From positions 1-59,705 of the forward strand of contig JAABQU010000288.1 in assembly GCA_011391285.1 (NCBI GenBank): a DNA stretch of 59,705 bases, in the 5' to 3' direction. The translations under genes were made by a program, and so were the position numbers. This stretch comes from Thiobacillus sp. (lineage in GTDB: Bacteria; Pseudomonadota; Gammaproteobacteria; Burkholderiales; Thiobacillaceae). The notes under the pieces were generated by a model, which saw only the letters and a program-made list of their open reading frames with translations, ran no database searches and had not been told where the DNA came from. Of the stretch, positions 33,208 through 41,921 are shown in pieces. The number at the start of each line of letters is the position of its first letter. Position 1 is the stretch's first letter.

Positions 33208-34377
33208 TTAACCTTTCTTCTTGGCGAAGAAGTGGTTGTACGCCATCTTGTAGTCTACGTTGGTATCGTTTTGCCAGCGCGCTGCGCGGGCAGCGAAGTT
33301 GCGCATCGATTCGAGCACTTTCTTGAACGCCGGGTTCTCCGCGCTCTTGGCCGCCATGATCTTGTCCCAGGCCTCAAGTTGCTTGCGCAGTATGGCATCC
33401 GGCGTCTTGTAGAACTTGACGCCCTTCTTGGTGCTCATGTCGATGTAATCCTTGGAGTAACGGTCGATGGCCTTCCAGGACATGTCGGCCGACGACGCCT
33501 CGAGGGCGTGCTTGATGATGGCCTTGTGCTCGGCATTCAGCCCGTCGTACTTTTTCTTGTTGAACAGGATCTCGAACTGCTCGCTGCACTGATGGAAGCT
33601 TTGCAGCATGCAGACCTTGGCCACGTCCGGGAAGCCGAGCAGGTTGTCTGAAGACGCATTGTTGAATTCGGCTGCATCGAGCAGGCCGCGGTCCATGGCC
33701 GGCACGATCTCGCCGCCGGGCAGCGGGTTCACCGCAGCGCCCATGTCCTTGTACATGTCCACCGCCAGGCCCACCGTGCGGAACTTGACGCCCTTCATCT
33801 GCTCGGCGCTGGTGATCGGCTTCTTGAACCAGCCGAAGGGCTGGGTCGGCATCGGGCCATAGAGCATGGACACCACGTCCATATTCATGCCCTTGTAGAT
33901 TTCATCGAGCAGTTCCTTGCCGCCACCGTAGTAATGCCAGGCCAGCACCATGTTCGGATCCATGCCGAAAGCCGGTCCGGACCCCCACAGCGCCACGGCG
34001 GAGTTCTTGCCGTACCAGTAGGCGACCACGCCGTGACCACCGTCGAGGGTGCCCTTGTTGACCGCATCGAGCAGGTCAAAGGCCTTGACCACCGCACCCG
34101 CCGGCAGCACCTCGATCCTGAGTTCCTTGCCGGACATGGCATTCACCTTGTTGGCGAAGTCCGTCGCATATTCATGGAAGATGTCCTTCGCTGGCCAGGT
34201 GCTCTGGAAGCGCAGACTGATCGGCGCCTGTGCCTTGGCGATCGACGGGAAACCCAGCGACGCCGCGCCGGTTGCGGTGGCGGCGGCTGCCGCGCCGAGA
34301 AACTTTCGCCGGCTCAGCTTGGATTCGGTTTGTTTGGTCTCGGATTGCGTAACGGGTGTGCTGTCCTTCTTGCTCAT
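33208..34377 (-). CDS. dctP: TRAP transporter solute-binding protein (DctP), Tat-exported
   Basis: Predicted 389 aa. ATG 34377 is preceded by AGGAGA. A twin-arginine signal, SRRKFLG at 22-28, precedes a hydrophobic stretch and a probable cleavage after AKA. The mature part has DctP-family features: RFQSTWPAKDIFHEYATDF, the basic-residue ligand segment GVKFRTVGLAVDMYKDMGAAVNPLPGGEIVPAMDRGLLDAAE. The latter resembles 2-keto-acid/mannitol-type TRAP proteins (TakP group). With the downstream glycerate and glyoxylate enzymes, a 2-oxo or 2-hydroxy C2-C3 acid is the best guess for ligand. Confidence 0.9.
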   Translation of the reverse strand: MSKKDSTPVTQSETKQTESKLSRRKFLGAAAAATATGAASLGFPSIAKAQAPISLRFQSTWPAKDIFHEYATDFANKVNAMSGKELRIEVLPAGAVVKAFDLLDAVNKGTLDGGHGVVAYWYGKNSAVALWGSGPAFGMDPNMVLAWHYYGGGKELLDEIYKGMNMDVVSMLYGPMPTQPFGWFKKPITSAEQMKGVKFRTVGLAVDMYKDMGAAVNPLPGGEIVPAMDRGLLDAAEFNNASSDNLLGFPDVAKVCMLQSFHQCSEQFEILFNKKKYDGLNAEHKAIIKHALEASSADMSWKAIDRYSKDYIDMSTKKGVKFYKTPDAILRKQLEAWDKIMAAKSAENPAFKKVLESMRNFAARAARWQNDTNVDYKMAYNHFFAKKKG

Positions 34378-34597
34378 GGCTGTCTCCTGATCGTTATTGA
34401 GGGAAAAGCAGCTACACATTAGTACAGCTTTTCAATACCATCAAATGGTCAGATACTAATCTTCCATCGGGTCTGAAACGGCAGGGCTGAATCGTGGTTT
34501 TTCAGGCCATTCGGGGCGATTCCATTCGTGTTCCGGACGTCATGAGGATGGGTCTTTCACGGGATGGAGTTGATCGCAAGGACGCAGGCGCGACACA
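34378..34597. other. Upstream region of the dctP operon
   Basis: 220 bp between the dctP start and the tRNA terminator. It is AT-richer near 34415-34465 (ACATTAGTACAGCTTTTCAATACCATCAAATGG), where the operon promoter probably lies. I see no confident -35/-10 pair, riboswitch or operator. Confidence 0.4.
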
Positions 34598-34638
34598 AAG
34601 AAAAACGGCTTCCGGTGGAAGAACCACGGGAAGCCGCT
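34598..34638 (-). terminator. Rho-independent terminator of tRNA-Phe
   Basis: CGGCTTCC (34605-34612) pairs with GGAAGCCG (34629-34636), extended inside by GGTGG/CCAC. On the minus strand the stem is followed by TTTTTCTTTG. It lies just downstream of the minus-strand tRNA gene. Confidence 0.9.
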
Positions 34639-34644
34639 TGAATT

Positions 34645-34720
34645 TGGTGGCCAGTCTCGGAATCGAACCAAGGACACGCGGATTTTCAATCCGCTGCTCT
34701 ACCAACTGAGCTAACTGGCC
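34645..34720 (-). tRNA. tRNA-Phe (anticodon GAA)
   Basis: A 76-nt gene on the minus strand with the CCA end encoded. Acceptor stem GGCCAGT/ACTGGCC, D arm with AGCTCAGTTGGTAGAGC, anticodon arm CGGATTGAAAATCCG with GAA at 34685-34687, and T arm CTTGGTTCGATTCCGAG. All four arms pair. It is a lone tRNA gene with its own terminator, and no integration is visible at its 3' end. Confidence 0.97.
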
Positions 34721-34784
34721 AAAAGAGGCGGCAATTTAACCGGTTTGCCCCATTCAAGTCAAGATGGAACCGCGTGGGTTGGGC

Positions 34785-35084
34785 TCAGCACGCCAGCCCA
34801 TGCAGGCCGCACAGGTGGCGTTTGGCGAATGCCAGCATGAGCCACAACCATAGCAGCAGGAAAAAGGTCAGCACCGGCACGTGGGCATCGAGGATGAAGC
34901 GCGGGGTGATGAAACGCACGGCGCGCACGACGGGGTGGGTGATGGTGCGCAGCGCGCGATAGAAAATATTCTGCTCGCGGTATTTGCCGGCTAGCATCAC
35001 CAGAACCCCCTGCCCGAGCAGGGCAAAGCCGGCGACTTCAACCAGGGCGCGCAGAATGGAGACCAGCAAAATGTCGAGCGGCAT
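34785..35084 (-). CDS. Small membrane protein of unknown function (YggT-like in outline)
   Basis: Predicted 99 aa with two hydrophobic segments (about 5-33 and 68-87) flanking a basic loop, REQNIFYRALRTITHPVVRAVRFITPRF. The hydrophobic-loop-hydrophobic plan with a P-V-R-x-(I/V)-R-x-x-x-P motif is reminiscent of half of a YggT protein, but the match is too weak to assign. It lies directly upstream of tRNA-Phe on the same strand. Confidence 0.65.
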   Translation of the reverse strand: MPLDILLVSILRALVEVAGFALLGQGVLVMLAGKYREQNIFYRALRTITHPVVRAVRFITPRFILDAHVPVLTFFLLLWLWLMLAFAKRHLCGLHGLAC

Positions 35085-35185
35085 GGCGAGGGTTCCTGAA
35101 ACGGATCGGTGATTTTAACGCAGCTTGTCACGCTGTCGCTTGGCCATGACAATGTGCGCTGATTTCACTTTGAATTGATTCCACG

Positions 35186-35764
35186 ATGAATTATGACCGT
35201 GTGCGGCATGGCCTCCGGGGCATGCTCCTCAACATGCTGGGCAAGCGCGAAGGGGCTCTGGCCGCCTATCGCGACAGTCTCGCTGCCGACCCGAACCACG
35301 CGGAAACCTTGCGTACGCTGGGCTGGCTGGAGGCACAGCAGGAACGTTGGATGGAGGCAGAAGCCTGGCTGGCGCGTGCAGTTGAACTTGAGCCGGATGA
35401 CGCACCCACCTGGTTCAACCTGGCCTATGCGCGCGACAAGGGCGGCATGGACGATACCGCGATCGTGGCGTTTCAGCGGGCGACCGAATTGAATCCAAAA
35501 AATGATCGCGCCTGGTATGGGCTGGGGATGCTGCATGCGCGGCATGGCCGCCATGCGGACGCCGCGGCGGCGCTGACCGCGGCGAGCAAATTGCAGCCGA
35601 TGAACGGCTTGGCGTGGTATGCGCTGGGGATGGCGTGGCATCACTGCAACGAGCCGGACAAGGTGGCGGCGGCGATCGAACACACGCTGTCGTACGATCC
35701 TCAGACTGCGCAGCGGCTGATTCATGATGCGGAACGCAGCGACTACGCGCATCGACTGGATTAA
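35186..35764 (+). CDS. Tetratricopeptide-repeat protein
   Basis: Predicted 192 aa, almost entirely TPR: about five repeats beginning near residues 5, 39, 73, 107 and 141, with typical GxxxxxxGxxxxAxxxxxxAxxxxPxxxxxxxxLG spacing (for example WFNLAYARDKGGMDDTAIVAFQRATELNP). No signal peptide or membrane segment. It is a likely protein-interaction adaptor; the partner is unknown. The first ATG has no clear ribosome binding site. Confidence 0.8.
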   Translation: MNYDRVRHGLRGMLLNMLGKREGALAAYRDSLAADPNHAETLRTLGWLEAQQERWMEAEAWLARAVELEPDDAPTWFNLAYARDKGGMDDTAIVAFQRATELNPKNDRAWYGLGMLHARHGRHADAAAALTAASKLQPMNGLAWYALGMAWHHCNEPDKVAAAIEHTLSYDPQTAQRLIHDAERSDYAHRLD

Positions 35765-35777
35765 GAATCGAGGACGT

Positions 35778-35811
35778 AAAAAAAGCCAGCCCCGCAGGGC
35801 TGGCTTTTTTG
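35778..35811. terminator. Bidirectional terminator between TPR and symporter genes
   Basis: AGCCAGCCC (35784-35792), loop CGCA, GGGCTGGCT (35797-35805), with seven A before and six T after. It can terminate both the plus-strand TPR gene and the minus-strand symporter operon. Confidence 0.92.
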
Positions 35812-35843
35812 TTGCGCGCCCGAAGGCGCGTTGGCTGCAACGA

Positions 35844-38015
35844 TCAGGTTGCGCGGGTGTCGATGTCGCCCGCGAGGTTCGGGTAACGCACGTGGTCGAC
35901 CAGCTGCTGAATTTCAAGGCTGGGTGCCCTGGAGATCAGCGAGCCGATGATGACACCGAGGAAACCGACCGGCATGCCGTAGATACCCGCGGCAATCGGG
36001 GCGATGTCGAACCATTGGTTCGCCGCTACGCCACCGAAGAACGGGTAGGTGATGTACATGTAGTACATGCACACGCCCAGACCGGCGAGCATGCCGACGA
36101 CCGCACCGAGGTAGTTGGCACGCTTCCAGAACACGCCGAGCACCAGCGCCGGGAAGAACGCCGAAGCCGCCAGCGAGAACGCCGCGCCGACCAGGAACAG
36201 GATGTCACCCGGTTTCAGCGAAGCGGTGTACGCGGCGAACAGCGCCACCAGCACCAAGAGGCCCTTGGAGATGGCCAGACGGCGAACCGTGGAGGCTTTG
36301 GGGTCGATCATCTTGTAGTAGACGTCGTGCGACAGCGCGTTGGCGATGGTCAGCAGCAGGCCGTCAGCGGTCGACAGCGCAGCAGCCAGACCACCCGCGG
36401 CCACCATGCCCGAGATCACGTAGGGCAGGCCTGCGATTTCCGGGGTTGCCAGCACGATGAGGTCGCCGCCGATGGTGATTTCGGCAAGCTGCACGATGCC
36501 GTCGAGGTTGATGTCGACGATCTTCATCAGGGTCGCATCCACCGCCGACCAGTTCGCCACCCAGGCGGGTAGAGACGCGAACGACGAGCCGACCAGGTTG
36601 CTGTACACCTCGAACTTGACCAGCACCGCCAGCGCAGGCGCGGTGAAGTAGAGCAGGAAGATGAAGAACAGCGACCAGAACACCGACTTGCGCGCTTCGC
36701 GCACCGACGGCGTGGTGTAGTACCGCATCAGGATGTGCGGCAGCGAAGCGGTGCCGACCATCAGGCACAGCACCAGCGCGATGAAGTTGCGGCGCTTGAT
36801 GTCGGAGGCTTCCTCATCTTCGGCCTTCGCGGCAGCAATGTCCGCTTCGGTCGCGTCGGGGTTGGCCCTGGCCTTGGCTTCAGCGCCCTTACCCGCAAAC
36901 GCGGTGGCGTGGGCCGAGACCGGACCGGCCTTGGCCTTGGCGCCGTCTGCAGCTTTCTTCAGACCTGCCATCAGGGCATCGGGACCGGTCAATTCTGCGA
37001 TTTCCTTGGTCTTTGCCTCGATCTTCTTGGCGTCGGGTTTCGGCGCGGCGTTCAGTTCGACCAGTTCGGCGTCGAGCTTGGCGCGCGCCTCACCGACGAT
37101 CGTGTCGGCGGTGCCGGCGGCGATGGCCGCTTCCAGTGCCTTGATCTTGTCTTCCGCGGCAAGCTGCTTTTCCTTGTGGATTGCGCGGACCGACGCCTCG
37201 GCTGCGCCCTTGGTGGTCTCGGCGTTGTTGAACTCCTTTTCCAGCTGCGTCACCTGCTGCAGCACCTGGCCGTAGGCGATTTGCGGCACCGGGTTGCCGG
37301 TGTGAGCCACCGACAGCCACACCACCGGGATCATGTAGGCGATGATCAGGATGATGTACTGCGCGACCTGGGTCCAGGTCACCGCACGCATGCCGCCGAG
37401 GAAGGAGCACACCAGGATGCCGGCCAGACCGAGGAACACACCGTACTGGAACTCGATACCGGTGAGGCGGGCGGTGATGATGCCGACGCCGTAGATCTGC
37501 GCCACCACGTAGGTGAAGGAGCAGATGATGGCGGCGATCACGCCGATGGTGCGGGGCAGGTTGCCGTTGTAGCGTGCGCCCAGGAAGTCGGGGATGGTGA
37601 ACTGGCCGAACTTCCTGAGGTAGGGCGCGAGGAACAGCGCCACCAGCACGTAGCCGCCGGTCCAGCCCAGCACGAAGGCGAGGCCGTCATAGCCGGCGAG
37701 GTACAGGGTACCCGCCATACCGATGAAGGACGCGGCCGACATCCAGTCGGCGCCGGTTGCCATGCCGTTGAATATGGCAGGAACGCGGCGACCGGCGACG
37801 TAGTATTCCGAGACGTCGGCGGTTTTCGACATGATGCCGATGCCGGCATACAGGGCGATGGTCGCGCCCAGGAAGATGAAGCCGATCCATTTGGGTGGAA
37901 GGCCCATCTGCTCCAGGATCGCAAGCACGATGACGAAGGCAATGAAGCCGCCGGTGTAGAAGGTGTAGTACTTCTTGAGCTGCTGGAAGAACTGGCTTTG
38001 GGTTTGGGTGGTCAT
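35844..38015 (-). CDS. Na+/solute symporter, VC_2705 (acetate-type) subfamily, with a long coiled-coil insertion
   Basis: Predicted 723 aa. SSS-family core: EYYVAGRRVPAIFNGMATGADWMSAASFIGMAG, then TIPDFLGARY, and late GLAAALSTADGLLLTIANALSHDVY. Residues about 250-408 are an Ala/Glu/Lys-rich helical segment (QLEKEFNNAETTKGAAEAS and onward) placed between hydrophobic segments, making it about 150 residues longer than ordinary members. It overlaps its small DUF4212 partner by 4 bp. Members of this group sit with acetate and propionate metabolism; the substrate is probably a short carboxylate, but that is not proven. Confidence 0.88.
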   Translation of the reverse strand: MTTQTQSQFFQQLKKYYTFYTGGFIAFVIVLAILEQMGLPPKWIGFIFLGATIALYAGIGIMSKTADVSEYYVAGRRVPAIFNGMATGADWMSAASFIGMAGTLYLAGYDGLAFVLGWTGGYVLVALFLAPYLRKFGQFTIPDFLGARYNGNLPRTIGVIAAIICSFTYVVAQIYGVGIITARLTGIEFQYGVFLGLAGILVCSFLGGMRAVTWTQVAQYIILIIAYMIPVVWLSVAHTGNPVPQIAYGQVLQQVTQLEKEFNNAETTKGAAEASVRAIHKEKQLAAEDKIKALEAAIAAGTADTIVGEARAKLDAELVELNAAPKPDAKKIEAKTKEIAELTGPDALMAGLKKAADGAKAKAGPVSAHATAFAGKGAEAKARANPDATEADIAAAKAEDEEASDIKRRNFIALVLCLMVGTASLPHILMRYYTTPSVREARKSVFWSLFFIFLLYFTAPALAVLVKFEVYSNLVGSSFASLPAWVANWSAVDATLMKIVDINLDGIVQLAEITIGGDLIVLATPEIAGLPYVISGMVAAGGLAAALSTADGLLLTIANALSHDVYYKMIDPKASTVRRLAISKGLLVLVALFAAYTASLKPGDILFLVGAAFSLAASAFFPALVLGVFWKRANYLGAVVGMLAGLGVCMYYMYITYPFFGGVAANQWFDIAPIAAGIYGMPVGFLGVIIGSLISRAPSLEIQQLVDHVRYPNLAGDIDTRAT

Positions 38016-38278
38016 TGTTCTTCTCCCTCTTGCACGCCGTATTCGTTGTCCAGCTGGTTCATGCGACGGGCGTAGAACCAGATGATCAGGACATAGATGA
38101 TCAGGGATCCCTGGGCGCCCATATAGAAGGCAAGCGGGAAGCCCATGATGACGATGTTGTTGAGCTGCGGGGCAAAGAAAATGACGACGAAAGTCGCCAC
38201 GAACCAGATGGCGAGAAGAACCGCGGTTATTCGCAGGTTCCGCTGCCAGTACTCCTTATGTTTCTCCGACAATTCCAT
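38012..38278 (-). CDS. DUF4212 small subunit of the sodium/solute symporter
   Basis: Predicted 88 aa. ATG 38278 has a strong GGAGG 7 bases upstream. Two membrane segments (about 18-36 and 47-68) and the family motif YWQRNLR, FPLAFYMGAQGS and ARRMNQLDNEYG. These proteins always accompany VC_2705-type symporters and probably form a complex with them. A longer frame to 38377 lacks a ribosome binding site and is rejected. Confidence 0.92.
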   Translation of the reverse strand: MELSEKHKEYWQRNLRITAVLLAIWFVATFVVIFFAPQLNNIVIMGFPLAFYMGAQGSLIIYVLIIWFYARRMNQLDNEYGVQEGEEQ

Positions 38279-38392
38279 GGCATTTCCTCCGTGAGCGAGA
38301 GAGCGTGAGTGGGAACGCGCTTTATTAATATGAATCGCGCGTGCGCGGAGTTTATGGAAATGTGGCGCAGCCGACAAACAGATTAGTAGGCG

Positions 38393-39088
38393 CTAATGTG
38401 CTGATAGCCAGCGGCGGGCGCGCAGCAGTCCGCGCAGCTGATGCGCCGTGGTGATTTTGTTGCGCCGCGCGGCCTGCAGCAGCACCAGCCACAGCTCGGC
38501 GGTGGCGTAGGCGTCGGCCAGCGCGCCGTGGCGCGTGTAGACGGCGATGCCGAAATGCGCCAGCCAGTCATCGAGGTGGCGGCAGTGCGGCGCGGCGTCA
38601 GGAAACAGCAGCGGCGCGACGACGGCGGCGTCGAACCACGGTGCCGTGATTTTCAGGTCCAGCAGTTCGCGTTCGGCGCGCTGCAGCACCGCTTGGTCGA
38701 ATGCGGCGTGAAAGGCCACCCGCGGCGCGCCCTGTGCGAACTCCAGCCAGTCGAGCACCGCCTCGTGCGGCGCGTCGCCGGCGCGCTGTTCGGTTCCGCT
38801 GATGCCGTGAATCAGGATATTGGCGGCGGCGGTCGATTGTGCCTGCGTGAGGCCGACTTCCAAACTGGCATCGAGTGCGATGCGCCCATGCTCGATGGCC
38901 ACCGCGCCGATCGCCAGCAGCGGATCGCGCTGCGCGTCGAGGCCGCCGGTTTCGGTGTCGACCACGCACCAGCGCAGGTCGGCCAGCGGGTGTTTGAGGT
39001 CGAACTTCTGTTGGACCAACGCGCCACGCCGCGCGCGGCTGGCATCATCGAGGACGGGCAGCGCGCGTTTTGTGAACGGCCAGATCAC
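38393..39088 (-). CDS. DnaQ/PolC-like 3'-5' exonuclease (GTG start)
   Basis: Predicted 231 aa. GTG 39088 overlaps the TGA of the DUF294 gene upstream. RNase-T/DnaQ fold with the acidic motif WCVVDTETGG (DxE), a second-motif region FHAAFDQAVLQRA and a late HGALADAYATAELWLVL carrying the HxxxxD motif: DEDDh type. Standalone exonucleases of this group are routinely found beside DUF294 CBS proteins and VC_2705 symporters, as here. The role, whether in repair or RNA/DNA turnover, is unclear. Confidence 0.85.
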   Translation of the reverse strand: MIWPFTKRALPVLDDASRARRGALVQQKFDLKHPLADLRWCVVDTETGGLDAQRDPLLAIGAVAIEHGRIALDASLEVGLTQAQSTAAANILIHGISGTEQRAGDAPHEAVLDWLEFAQGAPRVAFHAAFDQAVLQRAERELLDLKITAPWFDAAVVAPLLFPDAAPHCRHLDDWLAHFGIAVYTRHGALADAYATAELWLVLLQAARRNKITTAHQLRGLLRARRWLSAH

Positions 39089-40974
39089 AGCCCGTAATCC
39101 ATCGCCAGCCGTGCCTGCACCTTGCGCGCCTGGCGCAGCGCTTCCTTCAGGATGCGGCGGTCGAGCGGATTCAGCGTGTCGGGGTTGATGTGGTTGTCCG
39201 GTGTCTGGCCGGCGCGCTGCTGCCCATGCTGGTGGCGCAGGCGCAGCAACTGCAGGAAGTGAAACGCACGATTCCAGTCGGCCAGTTCGGCGTCGGGAAT
39301 GCGCAGCGCATGTGCGGCCTCGCGCAGCCGCTTGGCGGTGTTGGTCTGCGGGCTGCCGGACGCCAGCGCAAAAATGCGCGCCGCGTCGACGAACGGCGTG
39401 GCGCCATTGAGCTTGAGGTCGAGGGTATGTGGATGCGCTTCGTCTTCGGACAGCACGAAGTCGCGCACCACGCCCAGCGGCGGACGGTTGCGCAGCGCAT
39501 TGCCCGCCATCTGGTGCAGGAAGCGCGGATTTTTTTGCGCGGCGCGATTGAGCCAGGCGCGCAGGTCGAGCGCCAGCGAAGCATCGCCGCTCAGCGGGCG
39601 GAAATCGAAAAAGATGCTGGCGTGCAGCAGCGCTTCGGGGCTGCCGTGATCGATCCATTGCGTGAACTGCTGCTGCCAGTCGCTCAGCGACAGGCGCCAT
39701 TTCGGGTTGCTCGCCATGATGCCGCCCTTGCACAACGGGAATCCGCAGGCGTCGAGCCGATGGTTCACCCGCAGTGCCATGGCGCGCAGCGCGTCACGCT
39801 GGGCATCGTCCGCGGCGGCGAAGATCAGCGCGTTGTCCTGGTCGGTGGCGAGCGTCTGTTCCATGCGCCCTTCCGACCCCAGCGCCAGCCAGCACCAGCG
39901 CAGTCCCGCCAGGGCATGATCGCTCGCGCATTCCAGGGTGATGAGGCGTTCGGTGAGGCGGTCGTTGAGGCTGGAAATGATCGCGGTCAGGTTTTCCGCG
40001 TCCATCCCCTGTGCCAGCAGGCTGTGCGCCAGGTCGCCGATGTCGTGCGCCAGCGTAATCAGCCGCGCGGGTTCGTCGGTGCGTGCAATGGCCGAGGTGA
40101 TGCCTTCAACCGACAGGCGCCGCAGCGCGAAGATGTCCTTTTCAGACACCACGCCAACCAGCTTGCCGGCGCTGATCAGCGGCAGGTGGTGGATGCCCTG
40201 GCGCGCCATCAGCACCAGCGCGTCGGCCACCGGCGCGTCATCCGGCAGCGTCGCCGGGCTTGCGGTCATCACCGCAGAAATCGGTGTGGCCAGGGGCACG
40301 CCGGCCAGGGTCACCCGCGCCAGCACATCCTTCAGGGTCAAAATCCCGACCGGCCGCCCGACCGCGTCGGTCACCACCACCGACCCCACCCGTGCGGCCT
40401 CCATTGCGCCAAGGGCATCCGACAGCGGCGTGCCGGACAGCACGCTCAGCGGCGCGCGACGCACCAGGCTGGAGAGCGGGCGTGCGAAGCGATGCTCGTC
40501 GTCGAGTGCCAGCGCGTATTCCGATTGCACGGCGCGCTGCGACTCCTCCAGCAGGCTGGCTATGCGGCGCGTGCAGAAATCATTGAATTCCGTACTCGTG
40601 GCCAGCAGGGTGTGGAAATCGGCGGCGGCGAGCAGGTAGCAGAAGGTGTCCGTCGCAGCGACATAGCGGTTGGCAGCGCCGCGGCCCGCCAGCAAGGCGC
40701 CGAGCGGAAACATTTCGCCCGTCGCCAGCTGCAGCACGGTCTGGCCGTCGGCGGTGTCGCCGCTGACTGTGCCCTGCTTGATAATGAAGAGCGCGTCGGG
40801 CGGCACGTCGGCGGGCTCCAGCAATACGGCGTCGCGTGCAAAATAGGCCACCGACAGGCGCTGCACCAGCCACATCACCTCGTCTTCCGGCATCGCCGAA
40901 AAGGGCGCCTGCCTGCGCAACGCATCGAGGGTGGCGCGGTGCAGGCTGTTGGCGAGCGGAATCGTATGGGTCAT
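39085..40974 (-). CDS. Cyclic-nucleotide-binding/CBS/DUF294 putative nucleotidyltransferase
   Basis: Predicted 629 aa. Domain order: cNMP-binding-like domain (about 20-140, FIIKQGTVSGDTADGQTVLQLATGEMFPLGAL), two CBS domains (about 160-290, PLSDALGAMEAARVGSVVV and DALVLMARQGIHHLPLI), a DUF294 nucleotidyltransferase region (about 340-480; LGSEGRMEQTLATDQDNALI with the GSxxRxExxxxxDxD metal motif), and a C-terminal helical DUF294_C region. Related proteins resemble GlnD-type signal transferases. It probably senses nucleotides and regulates the linked symporter; that is inference. Confidence 0.9.
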   Translation of the reverse strand: MTHTIPLANSLHRATLDALRRQAPFSAMPEDEVMWLVQRLSVAYFARDAVLLEPADVPPDALFIIKQGTVSGDTADGQTVLQLATGEMFPLGALLAGRGAANRYVAATDTFCYLLAAADFHTLLATSTEFNDFCTRRIASLLEESQRAVQSEYALALDDEHRFARPLSSLVRRAPLSVLSGTPLSDALGAMEAARVGSVVVTDAVGRPVGILTLKDVLARVTLAGVPLATPISAVMTASPATLPDDAPVADALVLMARQGIHHLPLISAGKLVGVVSEKDIFALRRLSVEGITSAIARTDEPARLITLAHDIGDLAHSLLAQGMDAENLTAIISSLNDRLTERLITLECASDHALAGLRWCWLALGSEGRMEQTLATDQDNALIFAAADDAQRDALRAMALRVNHRLDACGFPLCKGGIMASNPKWRLSLSDWQQQFTQWIDHGSPEALLHASIFFDFRPLSGDASLALDLRAWLNRAAQKNPRFLHQMAGNALRNRPPLGVVRDFVLSEDEAHPHTLDLKLNGATPFVDAARIFALASGSPQTNTAKRLREAAHALRIPDAELADWNRAFHFLQLLRLRHQHGQQRAGQTPDNHINPDTLNPLDRRILKEALRQARKVQARLAMDYGL

Positions 40975-41141
40975 GGGGCACGTGTCCGAGCGGCATCGGG
41001 ATAGGTACAATTTACAGCGCATCGGCATTAACGTGCAAAAAATGCCCCGCCCAATGCGCACACGGGGTACAAGGGCTCACTGCTCGAACCAAATCCATTC
41101 ATGCAGGTCCATTCCGTAGTCTCAAGCACACCTGTCCCGAC

Positions 41142-41840
41142 ATGACCGTTACCCAGAAATCAAATCCCCTGACCGAACTTCTGGTCAATATCGTTGTTCC
41201 CGCCGTCATCCTGATGAAATTCAGCGGCGAGCAGGATCTCGGCGCGGTCGGCGGACTCCTGCTGGCACTGGCGTTTCCGCTTGGCTGGGGAACCTATGAA
41301 TTGATCGGGCGCAGCAAGATCAATTTCATATCCGTGCTGGGCTTGGTCAGCATCCTGCTGACCGGCGGCATCGGCCTGCTGCAGCTCGATACCCAATGGC
41401 TGGCGGTGAAGGAGGCCGCAATCCCCGGCCTGATCGGTGTGGCCGTGCTGGTTTCCACCCGCACCCGCTATCCGCTGGTGAAAACCCTGCTCTACAACCC
41501 GGCGTTGATCGACGTGGCGCGCGTGCAGCATCATCTGGAAGCGCGTGGGACGGTGCGGGACTTCGAGTCGCGGCTGCAGACGGCAACCTACATGCTCGGC
41601 GGCACCTTCTTTTTTTCCGCAGCGATGAATTATTTTCTCGCCACCTGGATCGTGACCAGCCCGGCCGGCAGCGAGGCGTTCAACGCCGAGCTCGGACGAT
41701 TGACCCTGTTGAGCTATCCGATGATCGCCCTGCCGTCGATGCTGATGATGATGGCGGCGCTGTACTACCTCGCCCGCGCGATGCGCGAACTGGCCGGGCT
41801 CAAGCTGACCGAGGCCCTGAATCAGGGCACCCAGCCGTAA
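41142..41840 (+). CDS. VC0807-family membrane protein
   Basis: Predicted 232 aa from ATG 41142 with five or six hydrophobic segments. The VC0807 pattern is visible: NPLTELLVNIVVPAVIL at the start, FPLGWGTYELIGRSKINFISVLGLVSILLTGGIGLL, and RTRYPLVKTLLYNP. The function is unknown; such proteins occur next to respiratory or transport genes. It is convergent with napB. Confidence 0.85.
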   Translation: MTVTQKSNPLTELLVNIVVPAVILMKFSGEQDLGAVGGLLLALAFPLGWGTYELIGRSKINFISVLGLVSILLTGGIGLLQLDTQWLAVKEAAIPGLIGVAVLVSTRTRYPLVKTLLYNPALIDVARVQHHLEARGTVRDFESRLQTATYMLGGTFFFSAAMNYFLATWIVTSPAGSEAFNAELGRLTLLSYPMIALPSMLMMMAALYYLARAMRELAGLKLTEALNQGTQP

Positions 41841-41921
41841 GCAGCGAGTCCTCGGCTTCACGCAAACAGCACAGCTACACCCTTATCCATCCGGCAATCC
41901 AGCCGGGGTGGAGGGCGCAGC

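Noticed and set aside
34645..34720. tRNA-Phe as an integration site for a genomic island
   Set aside because: No integrase gene or repeated tRNA 3' end is visible on either side; flanking genes are core-type.
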